From assembly GCA_023614405.1 (NCBI GenBank), contig CM042688.1, positions 444,778,028 through 444,842,027 of the forward strand: DNA of 64,000 bases. Direction: 5' to 3'. The position numbers and the translations under genes are program-made. Below are positions 11,801 through 22,869 of the stretch, piece by piece. The notes beneath the pieces are model-generated. The model did not search any database, was not told the DNA's origin, and saw only the letters and a program-made list of their open reading frames with translations. The DNA is from Avena insularis. Taxonomy: Eukaryota > Streptophyta > Magnoliopsida > Poales > Poaceae. Positions within the stretch are counted from its first letter, which is position 1. Each line of letters opens with the position of its first letter.

Positions 11801-12036
11801 CGGTCCAGATGAGTGCGAAGTGGACTCGCCCGCCCTCGTGTGGGTTGGGGCCGGTTTCGCACGGAGCCGCTCACTTGATCGCCGTGACGGCAGCCCTCCT
11901 TCTCCACGTTCTTGAGGCCGGCTTCGTCGAGGGCGCAGGGGATCCATATTCCCCTGTAGCTTTCCTTCTCCGCTGTAGCTTCCACCTTCACTGCCGCCGC
12001 TGCCGCCAAGCCAGAGGAAGAAGATGATGATGCCAT
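8847..12036 (-). pseudogene. Antisense spliced accessory gene of the Tat element (putative gypsy-type transposon domain)
   Basis: Read on the - strand from ATG 12036 to TAG 8847-8849. Proposed exons: 12036-11092, 11010-10853, 10763-10196, 9984-9870, 9787-9482, 9400-8847. The five gaps are introns of 81, 89, 211, 82 and 81 bp, each GT to AG (donors GTAAGC, GTATCC, GTAAGT, GTAAAC, GTACGT). Exon lengths sum to 2646 nt, exactly 882 codons. The first exon has an Ala/Ser-rich start and then the plant putative gypsy-type transposon domain (LSFPPSEFF, ALCEGFLGIRP, RIQPLQYHRDRLM); the middle is Pro/Ser/Ala-rich; exons 4 and 5 form a long Glu/Lys/Leu coiled coil. Function is unknown. In-frame stops at 11515 (TAA), 10712 (TGA) and 9174 (TAG) show it is dead here. 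Confidence 0.8.
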
Positions 12037-12565
12037 TTTTCTCCGGTGAGAAAGTGACCTTAAAGGGGCGGTGCTGGGAGTTTCTATGGGGGAAGGACGA
12101 GGAGGCTCTATGCGCGCAGGAGGATTGGGAAGGAAGGAAACGGCAAAGGACTGGTGGAAAGGAGAAGAAGAAATCTGAAGACCTTATATCCACCTACCTG
12201 CGCCAAGATTCGTGCAAACGCTACAGTGCCACCCCCACGCGTCGTGGAAAGAACTGGGAAGGACCCGCGCGATGATTGCGTCGCCTCGATCTCCACACAC
12301 GCATTGAAACGGTGCCTCGGTTCTGCGGACCCTGCTTGATCGTCTGTCCAGGATGGCGTGACTTGACCATGCTTGTGTCAGGTGGCGTTAGAGACCAACT
12401 TCCGGCTTAGTTTAAAAACGAGCTAGAAAATCCGAGTAACCAACCGAAAGGTCTGACTTATTTTTTAGGACCTGGATCATATCTTTTGTTGTGCAGTTTC
12501 AGGAACCCTTCAAGATTCTGCAACCGAAGATCAAGCTAGACGATGATAAATCCGACTTTGGATCT
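12037..12565 (-). promoter_or_regulatory. Upstream region of the antisense gene with TATA box
   Basis: On the - strand GATATAAGG gives a TATA-type motif at 12184-12190, about 150 bp before the ATG at 12036, a normal plant distance for a core promoter plus short 5' leader. The rest of the stretch holds no supported coding frame. Promoter role is inferred. Confidence 0.45.
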
Positions 12566-12585
12566 TGGAGGCTTCCGGGGGCTGC
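12566..12585 (+). other. Polypurine tract of the Tat element
   Basis: The bases directly before the 3' LTR (TGGAG then TTCCGGGGGCTGC) include a short G-run. Position makes it the plus-strand primer site, but the tract is weak. Confidence 0.4.
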
Positions 12586-13095
12586 TGTTGGGGATATACT
12601 TTCCGGGTATCCTCACAGTTCCTCACTGACCAGGGTGGCCCACTTCGGGTTAGAGCTTTGCTTCACGGGCGGCCTAGTCAGGGAGAAAGATGGAGTCCAA
12701 TCCGGCTACGGGAAGGCCCAGAAGACTTACCGACTTAGGCCCATAATGTTACTTGTAGTTCAAGATGTACTCTGTAACCGACTCTTAGTCATAGCCGAAT
12801 AGATCTCCCCTATAAACCCTAGGACGAATATCTATATATGCCGTCCTAGGGAGAGCCTTTAGGACACCCAATACTTTAGACCCTCAACTCGCACAGGCGA
12901 AACCATTGTAACCCATATTCTGGCTCTGCCGTATTACTGTATTGCTAGCAGGAGTAGGATCCGTCCAAAGCCGGCGGATTCGAACTTGGGTAAACTTGTG
13001 AGCTCACCGTCCTGGAACACCGTACGTCTCACACCCCTCTCTTCCGCACGCCTCGAGGACCCCCTCATGGCATACTTGTCATCAATCCGACAAAA
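12586..13095 (+). repeat. 3' LTR of the Tat element
   Basis: Starts TGTTGGGG like the 5' LTR and matches it end to end. Its last bases read GACAAAA where the 5' copy has GACGACA, so the terminal CA has been lost here. The inverted repeat around the TATA box (12817-12826 with 12842-12851) is perfect over 10 bp in this copy. Confidence 0.93.
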
Positions 13096-13100
13096 GGTGT
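13096..13100. other. Target-site duplication GGTGT, right copy (Tat element)
   Basis: Pairs with 508-512. Satellite resumes at once with GGTTCAT. Confidence 0.9.
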
Positions 13101-16100
13101 GGTTCATAAAAAGTACAGACAGGCAATGACACTGGTGGATCCTTATGTGGTTTGTTTAGAAGAACACACATGCAATGACACTGGGTGTGGTTCATGAAAA
13201 GAACAGACATGCAATGACACTGGTGGATCCTTATGTGGTTTGTTTAGAGGAACAGACATGCAATGACACCGGTGGATCCACGTGTGGTTCATGAGAAGAA
13301 CACACATCCAATGACACTGGTAGATCCTTATGTGGTTCATGAAAAGAACAGACATGCAGTGACACCGGGTGTGGTTCATGAAAAGAACAGACATTCAATG
13401 ACACTGGGTGTGGTTCATGAAAAGAACATACATGCAATGACACTGGTGGATCATTATGTGTGGTTCATGAAAAAACAGACATGCAATGACACTAGTGGAT
13501 CCTTATGTGGTTTGTTTAGAAGAGCACACACGCAATGACAGTGGGTGTGGTTCATGAAAAGAACAGACATGCAATGACACTGGTGGATCCTTATGTGGTT
13601 TGTTTAGAGGAACAGACATGCGATAAAACCAGTGGATCCATGTGTGGTTCATGAGAAGAACACACATCCAATGACATTGGTTGATCCTTATGTGGTTTGT
13701 TTAGAGGAACATACATGCAAGGACACCGGTGGATCCTTATGTGGTCTGTCTAGAGGAACACACATGCAATGACACGGGGTGTGTTTCATGAAAAGAACAG
13801 ACATGCAATGAAACTGGTGGATCCTTATGTGGTTTATTTAGAGGAACAAACATGCAATAAAACCGGTGGATCTATGTGTGGTTCATGAGAATAACACACA
13901 TCCAATGACACTAGTTGATCCTTATGTGGTTTGTTTAGAGGAACAGACATGCAATGACACCGATGGATCCTTATGTGGTATGTCTAGAGGAACACACATG
14001 CAATGACACCGGGTGTGGTTCATGAAAAGAACAGACATGCAATGACTTATGTGGTTTGTGTAGAAGAACACACATGCAATGACACTGGGTGTGGTTCATG
14101 AAAAGAACAGACAGGCAATGACACTGGTCGATCCTCATGTGGTTTGTTTAGAAGAACACACATGCAATGACACTGGGTGTGGTTCATGAAAAGAACAGAC
14201 ACGCAATGACACTAGTGGGTCCTTATGTGGTTTGTTTATAGGAACAGACATGCAATGACACTGGTGGATCCACGTGTTGTTCATGAGAAGAACACACATC
14301 CAATGACACAGGTAGATCCTTATGTGGTTCCTGATAAGAACAGACATGTAGTGACACTGGGTGTGGTTCATGAAAAGAACAGGCATGTAATGACACTGGG
14401 TGTGGTTCATGAAAAGAACAGACATGCAATTACACTAGTGGATCCTTATGTGGTACATGAAAAGAACAGACATGCAATGACACTGGTGGATCCTTATGTG
14501 GTTTGTTTAGAAGAACACACATGCGATGACACTTGTGGATCCTTATGTGGTTTGTTTAGAGGAACAGACATGCAATGACACTGGTGGATCCACGTGTGGT
14601 TGATGAGAAGAACACACATCCAATGACACTTGTAGATCCTTATGTGGTTCATGAAAAGAACTGACATGCAGTGACACTGGGTGTGGTTCATGAAAAGAAC
14701 AGACATGCACTGACACTGGGTGTGGTTCATGAAAAGAACAGACAGGCAATGACACTGGTGGATCCTTATGTGATTTGTTTAGAAGAACACACATGCAATG
14801 AAATTGGGTGTGGTTCATGAGAAGAACAGACATGCAATGACACCGGTGGATCCACGTGTGGTTCATGAGAAGAACACACATCCAATGACAGTGGTAGATC
14901 CTTATGTGGTTCATGAAAAGAACAGACATGCAATGACACCGGGTGTGGTTCATGAAAAGAACAGACATGCAATGGCACTGGGTGTGGTTCATGAAAAGAA
15001 CAGACATGCAATGACTCTAGATGTGGTTCATGAACAGAACACACATGCAATGGCACTGGGTTTGGTTCATGAAAAGAACAGACATGCAATCACACTGGTG
15101 GATCATTATTTGTGGTTCATGAAAAGAATAGACATGCAATGACACTGGTGGATCCTTATGTGGTTTGTTTAGAAGAACACACATGCAATGACACTGGGTG
15201 TGGTTCATGAAAAGAACAGACATGCAATGACACTGGTGGATCCTTATGTGGTTTGTTTAGAGGAACAGACATGCGATAAAACCAGTGGATCCATGTGTGG
15301 TTCATGAGAAGAACACACATCCAATGACATTGGTTGATCCTTATGTGGTTTGTTTAGAGGAACATACATGCAATGACATCGGTGGATCCTTATGTGGTCT
15401 GTCTAGAGGAACACACATGCAACGTGGTTCATGAAAAGAACAGACATGCAATGACTCATGTGGTTTGTTTAGAAGAACACACATGCAATGACACTGGGTG
15501 TGGTTCATGAAAAGAACAGACAGGCAATGACACTGGTGGATCCTTATGTGGTTTTTTTAGAAGAACAGACATGCAGTGACACTGGGTGTGGTTCATGAAA
15601 AGAACAGACATGCAATGACACTGGGTGTGGTTCATGAAAAGAACAGACATGCAATGACACTGGTGGATCCTTATGTGGTTTGTTTAGAAGAACAGACATG
15701 CAGTGACACTAGGTGTGGTTCATGAAAAGAACAGACAAGCAATGACACTGGTGGATCCTTATTTGGTTTGTTTAGAAGAACACACATCCAATGACACTGG
15801 GTTTGGTTCATGAAAAGAACAGACATGCAATCACACTGGTGGATCATTATGTGTGGTTCATGAAAAGAACAGACATGCAATGACACTGGTGGATCCTTAT
15901 GTGGTTCATGATAAGAATAGACATGCAGTGACACTTGGTGTGGTTCATGAAAAGAACAGACATGCAATGACACTGGGTGTGGTTCATGAAAAGAACAGAC
16001 ATGCAATGACACTGCTGGATCCTTATTTGGTTTGTTTAGAAGAACACACATCCAATGACACTAGGTGTGGTTCATGAAAAGAACAAACATGCAATGACAT

Positions 16101-16116
16101 TGGTGGATCCTTATGT

Positions 16117-16121
16117 GGTTT
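16117..16121. other. Target-site duplication GGTTT, left copy (solo LTR)
   Basis: GGTTT precedes TGTCACATCCC and recurs at 32458-32462 after the LTR end ATTTACA. The intact monomer reads TATGTGGTTTGTTTAG, so the pair explains the insertion exactly. Confidence 0.9.
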
Positions 16122-16130
16122 TGTCACATC

Positions 16131-16151
16131 CCAAAATTTTCCAAATTTTGG
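16131..16151. other. Perfect 9-bp inverted repeat near the solo LTR start
   Basis: CCAAAATTT (16131-16139) and AAATTTTGG (16143-16151) are perfect complements around a 3-base centre, nine bases inside the LTR end. Confidence 0.7.
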
Positions 16152-17174
16152 AATGTGAAAATTTTTAAACAAAATGAAGAACCAAGTTCTTTGAAATTCA
16201 GAAGGAACAAAAACTTTTGGAACATTTAAATATAATGCCTCCAAACCCAGGCCAAACAAAATGATTTTGTTTGTGAATTGGTGTGCATGTTTTAAAATCC
16301 CAAATCATGAAGAATGCATGAGCATCTTGACTTGGTTGCATTTTAAAAACCCAAGAGAAGTGAAAAATATCTTAAACCCTAAAACTTTAATTATTGGTTA
16401 ACCCTAAGAATAACACAATACTCTGGATATACTCCATATTTATATTAAACAAAATAACTCCTATGAGCGCTAAAAAGATAAAGGACAAAATAATAAAACA
16501 ATAGAAATTGGTTTCATCCAATTTGGAGCCATGGATAAATTGATATGAATTATTTTGAGAATATATTTAATAAAGGCAATATTAGCTATTAAAACCAAAG
16601 TGAATAATTTTGGTTAGGAAAATTTGAGTTGGAAAGTAAATGTGTTCTATAATGCCCTAAAAACCTAATTTGAGTTTTACAAATTTTTAGAAATTTGTTT
16701 GATTCAAATTGGATCATTAAATCAAAAGATATTTAAGAAAACAGAAAAAGAAAAAGAAAAAAAAACAGCAACCCCAGCCCTTCGGCCTTTCGGCCCAAAA
16801 CCAGCCCACCCGGCACTCCCCTTTCCCCCTCCGTTTCTCACCGTTCTCCCCTTCACCCCCTCTCACTTACAGACCAACCCCACGCCATGTCACCCCTCCA
16901 CCTCACCATCTTCCACCACGGGGACGAAGAACCCTCTCCCTTCCCGGTCGTTTCTGTGTCGATTCAGTTCGATTAAATTCGAGCGTTTCTTCGGATTACT
17001 CTCCACTATGACGACGCCCTCTTAATCCTCACCCCCTCCTCTCCGTTTCCCCTCAGACACCACCACTAGAGAGCCCCCAGGCCCTCCGAATTCGACCTCG
17101 AACCACTGCGGCCACCGACGAGCTCCGGTGAAGATTTCGGCGAGAACCGACAACCCCACGCCCCCTCTCTGTCC

Positions 17175-17179
17175 TATAA
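17175..17179 (+). promoter_or_regulatory. TATA box of the solo LTR
   Basis: TATAA in CCTATAAGC within the GC-rich block. The Tekay element has the same arrangement (CTATAAG in GC-rich sequence) in both LTRs, which supports a conserved promoter position. Confidence 0.5.
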
Positions 17180-18734
17180 GCTTCGCCATGCTCTGGCGCA
17201 CCTACTGACGCTTTCCCGTGCTTTTTCATGCCTCACGTCACGCCATATCGCCACCGGCGTCACCCTCTGCCGCCGTCGTTCACCGGCGATTTTCGGCGAG
17301 ACGCAGGTTCCCGCCGCCTTACCTTGGCCATCGCAAGCTTCTACATGAACTGGCACACCTCCCTGATGCCTTGTTTTGTCTACTCGAGTACCAGATCGAC
17401 GCCACCATCTCGTGGTCGTGACCTCTGCCATCGGCAAGTACTCCGGCGAGGAATTCCTGGCAAACCTGAGCGCCCCTTCATCGACCACGAGCATCCCCGA
17501 GACCACCTCAACCGCGGCGATCGCTGGTAATAGTCCACGGTCTCCCTGCCCCTCTAGAACCACCGGAGCACCACCCGTCGTTGCCGCCAAGACTGCCGCC
17601 AGCCGCCATTGTGGTCGACACGCTGAGCATCGTCTGATCTTAATCCAGCGGCCTAGATAGATCACTTAGCGAAATGGTACGGGCTAATCTGGATCGCCCG
17701 TTGCCACTTAAAATCCAATGGCCCGCTGCAGCCGATCCGCCCGAACCGGTACCGGCCAATAAGAACACGCCACGTCGCCAGACTATTTTGTTTAAATAGA
17801 AAAATAGACAGAATAATTGTTAAACTTAGAAATTCAATAACTTTTGATCCACAAATCAGAAAAATACAAATTTGGTGTCTATGGATTCAGAAAAATGAGA
17901 GCTTAACTTATGAGGCCTTATTTCACCCTTTAGCTTCTGTAAAATAGAAGTTTTAGGCAGAACCTTTTTAGGAGTATTTTACCCATAAAAATTGTTTTGT
18001 AAATTATTTTTGGGTGAATCTTTTTGCTATGGATTGCAAATTGAACCCTCTGTCCACTGAGACCAAAATATAGATTTGGTTGGCTATGCCTAATAGCGTG
18101 GGAATTATTTAGTGAGTCTAGCCTTTCCAAATGCTAGAAATTATTGCTAATTGTTACAATTGCACAAATGGTTGCATTTGTAATCTTGCAATTGTAAAAT
18201 GTTCAGAAAACACTTAGTAGTGTTCAAAACCTTTGTTATAACAATTTGTGCAATAAAATTGCCATCTTGCATGCTTGCATATTTTGCATGATTTTTGTAT
18301 TGCCATTAGTGTTGACTTTGTGCATGTTTTGTCTTGTTTGTTTTGTTTGATAGATTGTGTGGATTGTCAAGTGTGTTACTGCAAAGGGTGTACCAACACC
18401 ACCAACTACTAAGGCAAGTGGCACTATCATCCATGTCCTACTATTTTTCATTACACTTAGTGGATTTTTGTAGTATGCATGATAGGACTACTATGATACT
18501 ATGCTATGCTATATCCTATTAGGATATCCTTTATATATCCCTTAGTGGAAATACTATAGTTGTAGTATGCTTAGCCCTGCTATAGATTCAGGGTGGAATA
18601 TACCATATTGTGATTATATGAAGTGTTGGAAAAAAATATATGTTTTATATAATAAAACAAGGACTCAGTGAATCACCTGGGTGGAGTGTGGATACTCAGT
18701 TGAGAATAAGGTGGCAACGAAGGGAACCATGTCT

Positions 18735-18739
18735 ATGGC
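18735..18739. other. Target-site duplication ATGGC, left copy (Tekay element)
   Basis: ATGGC immediately left of TGTAAGATCCC, repeated at 31447-31451 right after GATGTTACA. Confidence 0.92.
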
Positions 18740-18750
18740 TGTAAGATCCC

Positions 18751-18764
18751 TCCTTTGTAAAGGA
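18751..18764 (-). other. Stem-loop at the U5 end of the Tekay 3' LTR
   Basis: TCCTTTGTAAAGGA is a 6-bp inverted repeat flanked by direct copies of AAGATCCC (18743-18750, 18766-18773). The same element lies at 28271-28284 in the other LTR, next to the primer site. A different sequence with the same pairing is found at the end of the solo LTR. Confidence 0.6.
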
Positions 18765-21212
18765 AAAGATCCCTGTGATTGCAATGCTAGTCCCTGGATC
18801 AATGCTAGCATCCACAGTTTAAGATGAAGTACACAGATACAAAGGTCGTTTATTACAGTCTTTCCATAGATAAAACATAGTCTTTTACAACTCATGGCCA
18901 AAGGCCTAATACAAGAGTTTATGGAATAAGTAAATAAACATAAGTCTTCATCTTCATGTGCCACAGGCAAGCATGTTGAGTGTAGACTCATGACTCCTAT
19001 TCATCATCAGAGTAACCTGCAACATCATAAGTTACAGCCACAAGGGTCAATACTTTGGAATAGTATTGGCAAGTGATACCTTAGTATATTTTAAGTGGAC
19101 TATAATACTATATGCATTTGGCTGGTGGAGCTTAGGCTTGCATTGCTCAAAGTAGATTTTTCCTTAACTTTTTGAAAACACTAAGTTTTTGTAAGGCACA
19201 AAACACCCAAGGCATCTACCAATCAAAGACTGAAGATCCACTGTGGCATCTACCAATCAATGACTAAAGATCCTTTAACCCTTGTTCACCCACAAGTTTT
19301 ATTTAGAAATTGGAGTGATGAGATTCTTGAAGTTTCCATGTCTTGATGCTCAAATTGTCCTTTACAAGGGACATGGCTAAGTACTTAGGTTTACACTCTG
19401 CAGAGGTGGTGCACTTTCCCCACAAGACTTGGTTTCCCAAGACAAGATCCTTCAGAAGCCTTTCCTTAGTCAAATGGACGCGTTCCAACCTATTATTCCC
19501 TCTACCACCAACTGTCCAAGAGACTAAGTTCTAGCAACCTAAGATCATGGCAGAGCCCATAATGCCAAGTGGTTGCACTTGAAGCTTCTCAACATTTGAC
19601 ATCTCAAATCTCTTTGTTTCCTGGGTGGCCATCCACAAGTGAGATACACTAAGGTAAACCATAAACATGGGCCTTGTGAACCACTCAACCAAAAACCACC
19701 AAGCAAGTCCCATTCCACCCAGGAGATTCATTAACTTAGTTGTTTTGTTAAATATAACTCAAGTCCTTAGACTTAGAATAATTTTTCCATAGTGTATATA
19801 TAAACCACCCTTGTTTTCTAGTAGCTAGGCTAAGCATGGCATGGCAACTTATCCTTAGGGAATTTTCCTAGTAACTCTAGCATTCTATTCTAAATAGGAT
19901 TTCCCATCATCAATTGACAAAAGTAGCATGCAAGTCCTAACAAAATATATCTAATGCATGTATAAAATATAGGAATGGAATATTCATGGAGATATCACTT
20001 GCCTTGGTAGTGTGGAGAATAGCACTCGTCACAATCACAATCACAATCACTAGCAAAATCTACACACAAAGTTATAGCACACAATTACACACAAATATAT
20101 AGAAACAAAAATATTATGAATGCATGCATGCATGAATCTACTAAGTGGTGATTTTTGAAAACTCAACCAAGCAAGTGCATGAATACAGAAACTAAACAAG
20201 TCACAAAAATAGCCAAGACAATTTACTTAACCCTAAAACAAAATACTAAACTAAATCTATATTCAAAAGGCCTCAAACAAGTTTCTGCAATTTAAGAAAA
20301 ACTAATGGTTACTATTTGCTAAACAAAAAGGATAGGCAGAAAGGTCTTGTTTTTCTGAATCCAACGGTATAAAATTTGTAAAATTCCAACGTGGCATTCA
20401 AAAGTTATAGGCATTTGAAATCTGGATCAAAATCTGGTTTAAATTCTGTTTTTAGTTCTAACCCTAGCCACGCGTCATGTTCTTATTCGCCCGTACCGTT
20501 TCGCACTGGATCGAGCTCCACAGCCGTAGGATCTAAATGAAATCTGGCGGCTCAGATCGCGTACCGCCGGGTTAAGTGGATCTATCTTAGCGCCACGATA
20601 CATATCTAACGGTTATTTCACGCCAAGAACTGGGCGGCGAGCGGCTACCGGCGGCGGAACTGTCGGTCGATGACGTTGCCGACGATGCAGGAGGTAAGTG
20701 AGAACGAGGAGTAGCTCACCGGGCTCAGGGGGTCACGGCGATGCTCGTCGTACTCGTGGTTGGTCAAGGGGCGCTCGGGCACGGCTGCGATTCCTCACCG
20801 GAGTTCGTGGCGCGCGGTGCGTCAGTGGTCGTCAGGACGCGGCCGTGAATCACCCCAAGGCAAGTTAGCGACACGGTTAGGTTCACAGGGTCAAGGGGAA
20901 GTCGTGAGCATGAACGGGAAGGCGAGGGGCGGTCTGGGCTTACCGGGAAAACTCGTCGGAGTTGATGTCGCCGTCGGTGCTCGCGGTGTCAAGTGGAACC
21001 GGCGACCTGGGGCAGTACAGGACGGACTAGTGAGGTCAGGAGATGCGCCAAGACACGCTGAGTCATTAAGAACGAGAGGCGAGGGAAACACTAGGCTCAC
21101 GGAATCGATCGCCGAAGAGGCTCTGCTCATGCGGTGCAAAGCTGATTGAGGATGCCTGGTGGCGGAGTGAGCGAGGTGTTTGGGGGAAAAAGATCGCGAG
21201 GCAGAGAGGATC

Positions 21213-21217
21213 TTATA
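21213..21217 (-). promoter_or_regulatory. TATA box in the Tekay 3' LTR
   Basis: TATAA in GGCTATAAGATCC on the - strand, about 750 bp inside the LTR, preceded by GC-rich DNA. The functional counterpart in the 5' LTR is 30705-30709. Confidence 0.55.
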
Positions 21218-21968
21218 GCCGGGGAATCGACAGGAAACGCTCGCGGTTAAATGCCCATTTACGCCGCGCCATTACCGGCCATCACTGCTGCAGCGACGTG
21301 GTCGCAGGCGCGGTCTGGGGAAGACGAGGGCGACGTGGAGAAGGCCCGCTTGTCAGCGAGGTGCGCGGAGTGCAGGTGGGGTCTGCCATTCGGTAGCTCA
21401 AGGCAGCGTTCTTGCGTGAGAGAAGAATAAGGAGATCCCCGGGTGGGCTTGCTGGGCTCGATTTGCTGCTGGGCCAGATTCTGGCCGCGCGGCCTTTTTC
21501 CTTTGCCTAAGCCTTTTCTTTTTCTAAATCCATTTTCTGAATAGAATTTGATATGAATTCAAATCCTTTTGAATTCAAACTGCTTTGGGGATTTTTGTGG
21601 TTCTGTGGGTTCAAAAACAGTCATTCTAACTAAGTGGTTACCTTGCAAGGCTTGGTCAAGCTTGGGTTTCAAAGTAAACAGAGATTTGCTCTAGTTTGCA
21701 AATATTTGAAATAGGGTTTTGAAACTATTTCTAAATTTTTGAATCTTGGGTTAAAAGCTTCACCTAGCCTTTCCAACCATGGAGGCAAGCAAACAAATTC
21801 ATAGACAATCAAATCCCAAAGGGTGATGGCCAATTGAGATAAATTGCCCACATGAAATCATAGCTCAAACTTCTCTAAATGATTTTGAGAAAAACCCTAT
21901 ATGAATGAATGATGCAAGGATGAAATGAATGAGTTTTTGAAACATGATTTTTGGGATGTTACAAATCT

Positions 21969-21980
21969 AACCCCCTTAAA
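21969..21980 (-). other. Polypurine tract of the Tekay element
   Basis: On the - strand TTTAAGGGGGTT stands a few bases before the 3' LTR start TGTAACA. It overlaps the last codons of the integrase frame, a compact layout usual for the family. Confidence 0.8.
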
Positions 21981-22868
21981 ATGAATCTCGCCCTCGAGAT
22001 TCGGATTGGCTAGCAAATAGGTGAGGATGGTCTTTCCGAAGATCGTCTTCTCTTTCCCATGTTGCTTCTTCTTCGGAATGATGGTTCCATTGTACTTTGC
22101 AAAACCTAATGGTCTTTGTCCTTGTGACTCTTTCTGCGGTCTCAAGTATCTTGACAGGCTTTTCTTCATAGGTGAGATCACTTTCTAGTTGAACTTCTTC
22201 CAAAGATATGGTATCTTTCAAAGATGTTTCTTCCATTTCTGGGTGACATTTCTTGAGCTGGCTCACATGAAAAACATTATGGACTGCTAATAAAGATGCT
22301 GGAAGTTCGATTTCATATGCAGCTTCTCCCTTGCGACTTAGAATGTTGAATGGTCCAACATATCTTGGTGCTAACTTTCCTTTGACTCCAAATCTTTTCA
22401 CTCCACGAAGTGGTGATACTCTAAGATAAGCTCTATCCCCAACTTCGTAAGTGACTTCTCTACGCTTAGCATCTGCGTAGCTTTTCTGTCGAGACTGTGC
22501 TATCTTCAACCTGTCCCTAACCAATTTGACTTTTTCTTCGGCGTCTTTGATAAGATCTGGTCCAAACAAACTTCTTTCTCCCACACCATTCCATAGCAAT
22601 GGGGTGGTACACTTCCTTCCGTAGAGAAACTCAAATGGTGCCATCCCAATACTAGATTGGTGACTGTTGTTGTAAGAGAACTCTGCGTAAGGCAGACTTT
22701 CATCCCAACATGCTCCATAGTCTAGGGCACATGCCCTCAACATGTCTTCAAGAATTTGATTAGTCCTTTCTGTTTGTCCATCAGTTTGAGGATGAAAGCA
22801 GCTGAATTCCAACCTCGTTCCTAAAGATTCATGAAGTCGCTCCAAAAGTGAGAAGTGAACTGAGTTCC
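21976..22868 (-). pseudogene. pol: Integrase C-terminal half and chromodomain of the Tekay element
   Basis: Second half of integrase. The reading frame starts abruptly after lesions at about 22841-22844 and 22873-22877 that damage the segment holding the second catalytic Asp. The catalytic Glu is in HPQTDGQTERTNQ (near 22780). A C-terminal DNA-binding region follows (GKLAPRYVGPFNIL), then a chromodomain (about 22005-22165: VKILETAERVTRTKTI, VQWNHHSEEEATWE) that would guide insertion to particular chromatin. The Trp and acidic residues of the fold are visible. Stop at 21976-21978. Confidence 0.92.
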
Positions 22869-22869
22869 T

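Larger units (their letters stand above)
513..13095 (+). mobile_element. Tat-lineage Ty3/gypsy LTR retrotransposon, full length, decayed
   Basis: A 12.6-kb element bounded by two ~0.5-kb LTRs and a 5-bp target duplication. The order gag, protease (DGGSS active site), RT (YVDD), degenerate RNase H, second RNase H, integrase (DD35E) is the plant Tat arrangement, and a 4.3-kb stretch between integrase and 3' LTR carries an antisense gene as in several cereal Tat families. Every sense open frame has premature stops and frameshifts, so it cannot move on its own. The two LTRs differ at roughly 35-40 of about 505 positions by eye (near 7 percent), marking an insertion much older than the Tekay element downstream. 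Confidence 0.93.
13096..16121 (+). repeat. Satellite array, middle segment
   Basis: About 3 kb of the same 39/48/49-bp monomers between the Tat element and the solo LTR. It is less regular than the main array: 13600-14060 and 15250-15470 are rich in 49-bp monomers containing GTTTGTTTAGAGGAAC and in truncated units such as CAATGACTTATGTGG. It ends inside a 49-bp monomer at GTGGTTT, where the solo LTR begins. Confidence 0.95.
16122..18739 (+). mobile_element. Solo LTR of a Tekay-like family, left part
   Basis: Starts TGTCACATCCCAAAA and continues at 31447-31451/31452 after the nested element, giving a ~3.6-kb LTR that ends TATTTACA at 32457. It has an AT-rich outer part, a GC-rich middle (about 16770-17760) with TATAA at 17175-17179, and an AT-rich tail. 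No primer site, gag or pol of this family lies next to it, and the target duplication flanks the LTR itself, as expected after recombination between two LTRs. Open frames in the GC-rich part (for example 17228-17530) have no recognisable domain. Confidence 0.85.
18740..21963 (-). repeat. 3' LTR of the Tekay element
   Basis: About 3.22 kb, paired with 28260-31446. The first ~480 bases on the + strand differ from the other copy by only about two substitutions, while the GC-rich middle (about 20600-21200) has many short indels. A hexamer CACAAT stands in three copies near 20034 and two in the other LTR. On the - strand TATAA lies at 21213-21217. AATAAA on the - strand near 18851 is a possible polyadenylation signal. 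Open frames here (for example 20760-21149) are not recognisable genes. Confidence 0.93.

Noticed and set aside
13096..16121. CRISPR-like alternation of short repeats and spacers
   Set aside because: The sequences between repeats are themselves repeated and related, monomers vary in length, there are no cas genes, and the surroundings are plant retrotransposons.
17228..17660. Open frames of 60-163 codons on both strands in GC-rich DNA
   Set aside because: They lie inside the solo LTR around its TATA box and show no domain; GC-rich composition alone keeps stops rare.
18665..18991. Possible 108-codon - strand gene, also at 28230-28511
   Set aside because: It is the conserved U5 end of the Tekay LTR in both copies; the frame crosses the LTR boundary.
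20760..21149. 129-codon + strand frame and its shadow on the other strand
   Set aside because: It lies inside the Tekay LTR, antisense to the transcript, and the other LTR copy breaks the frame.
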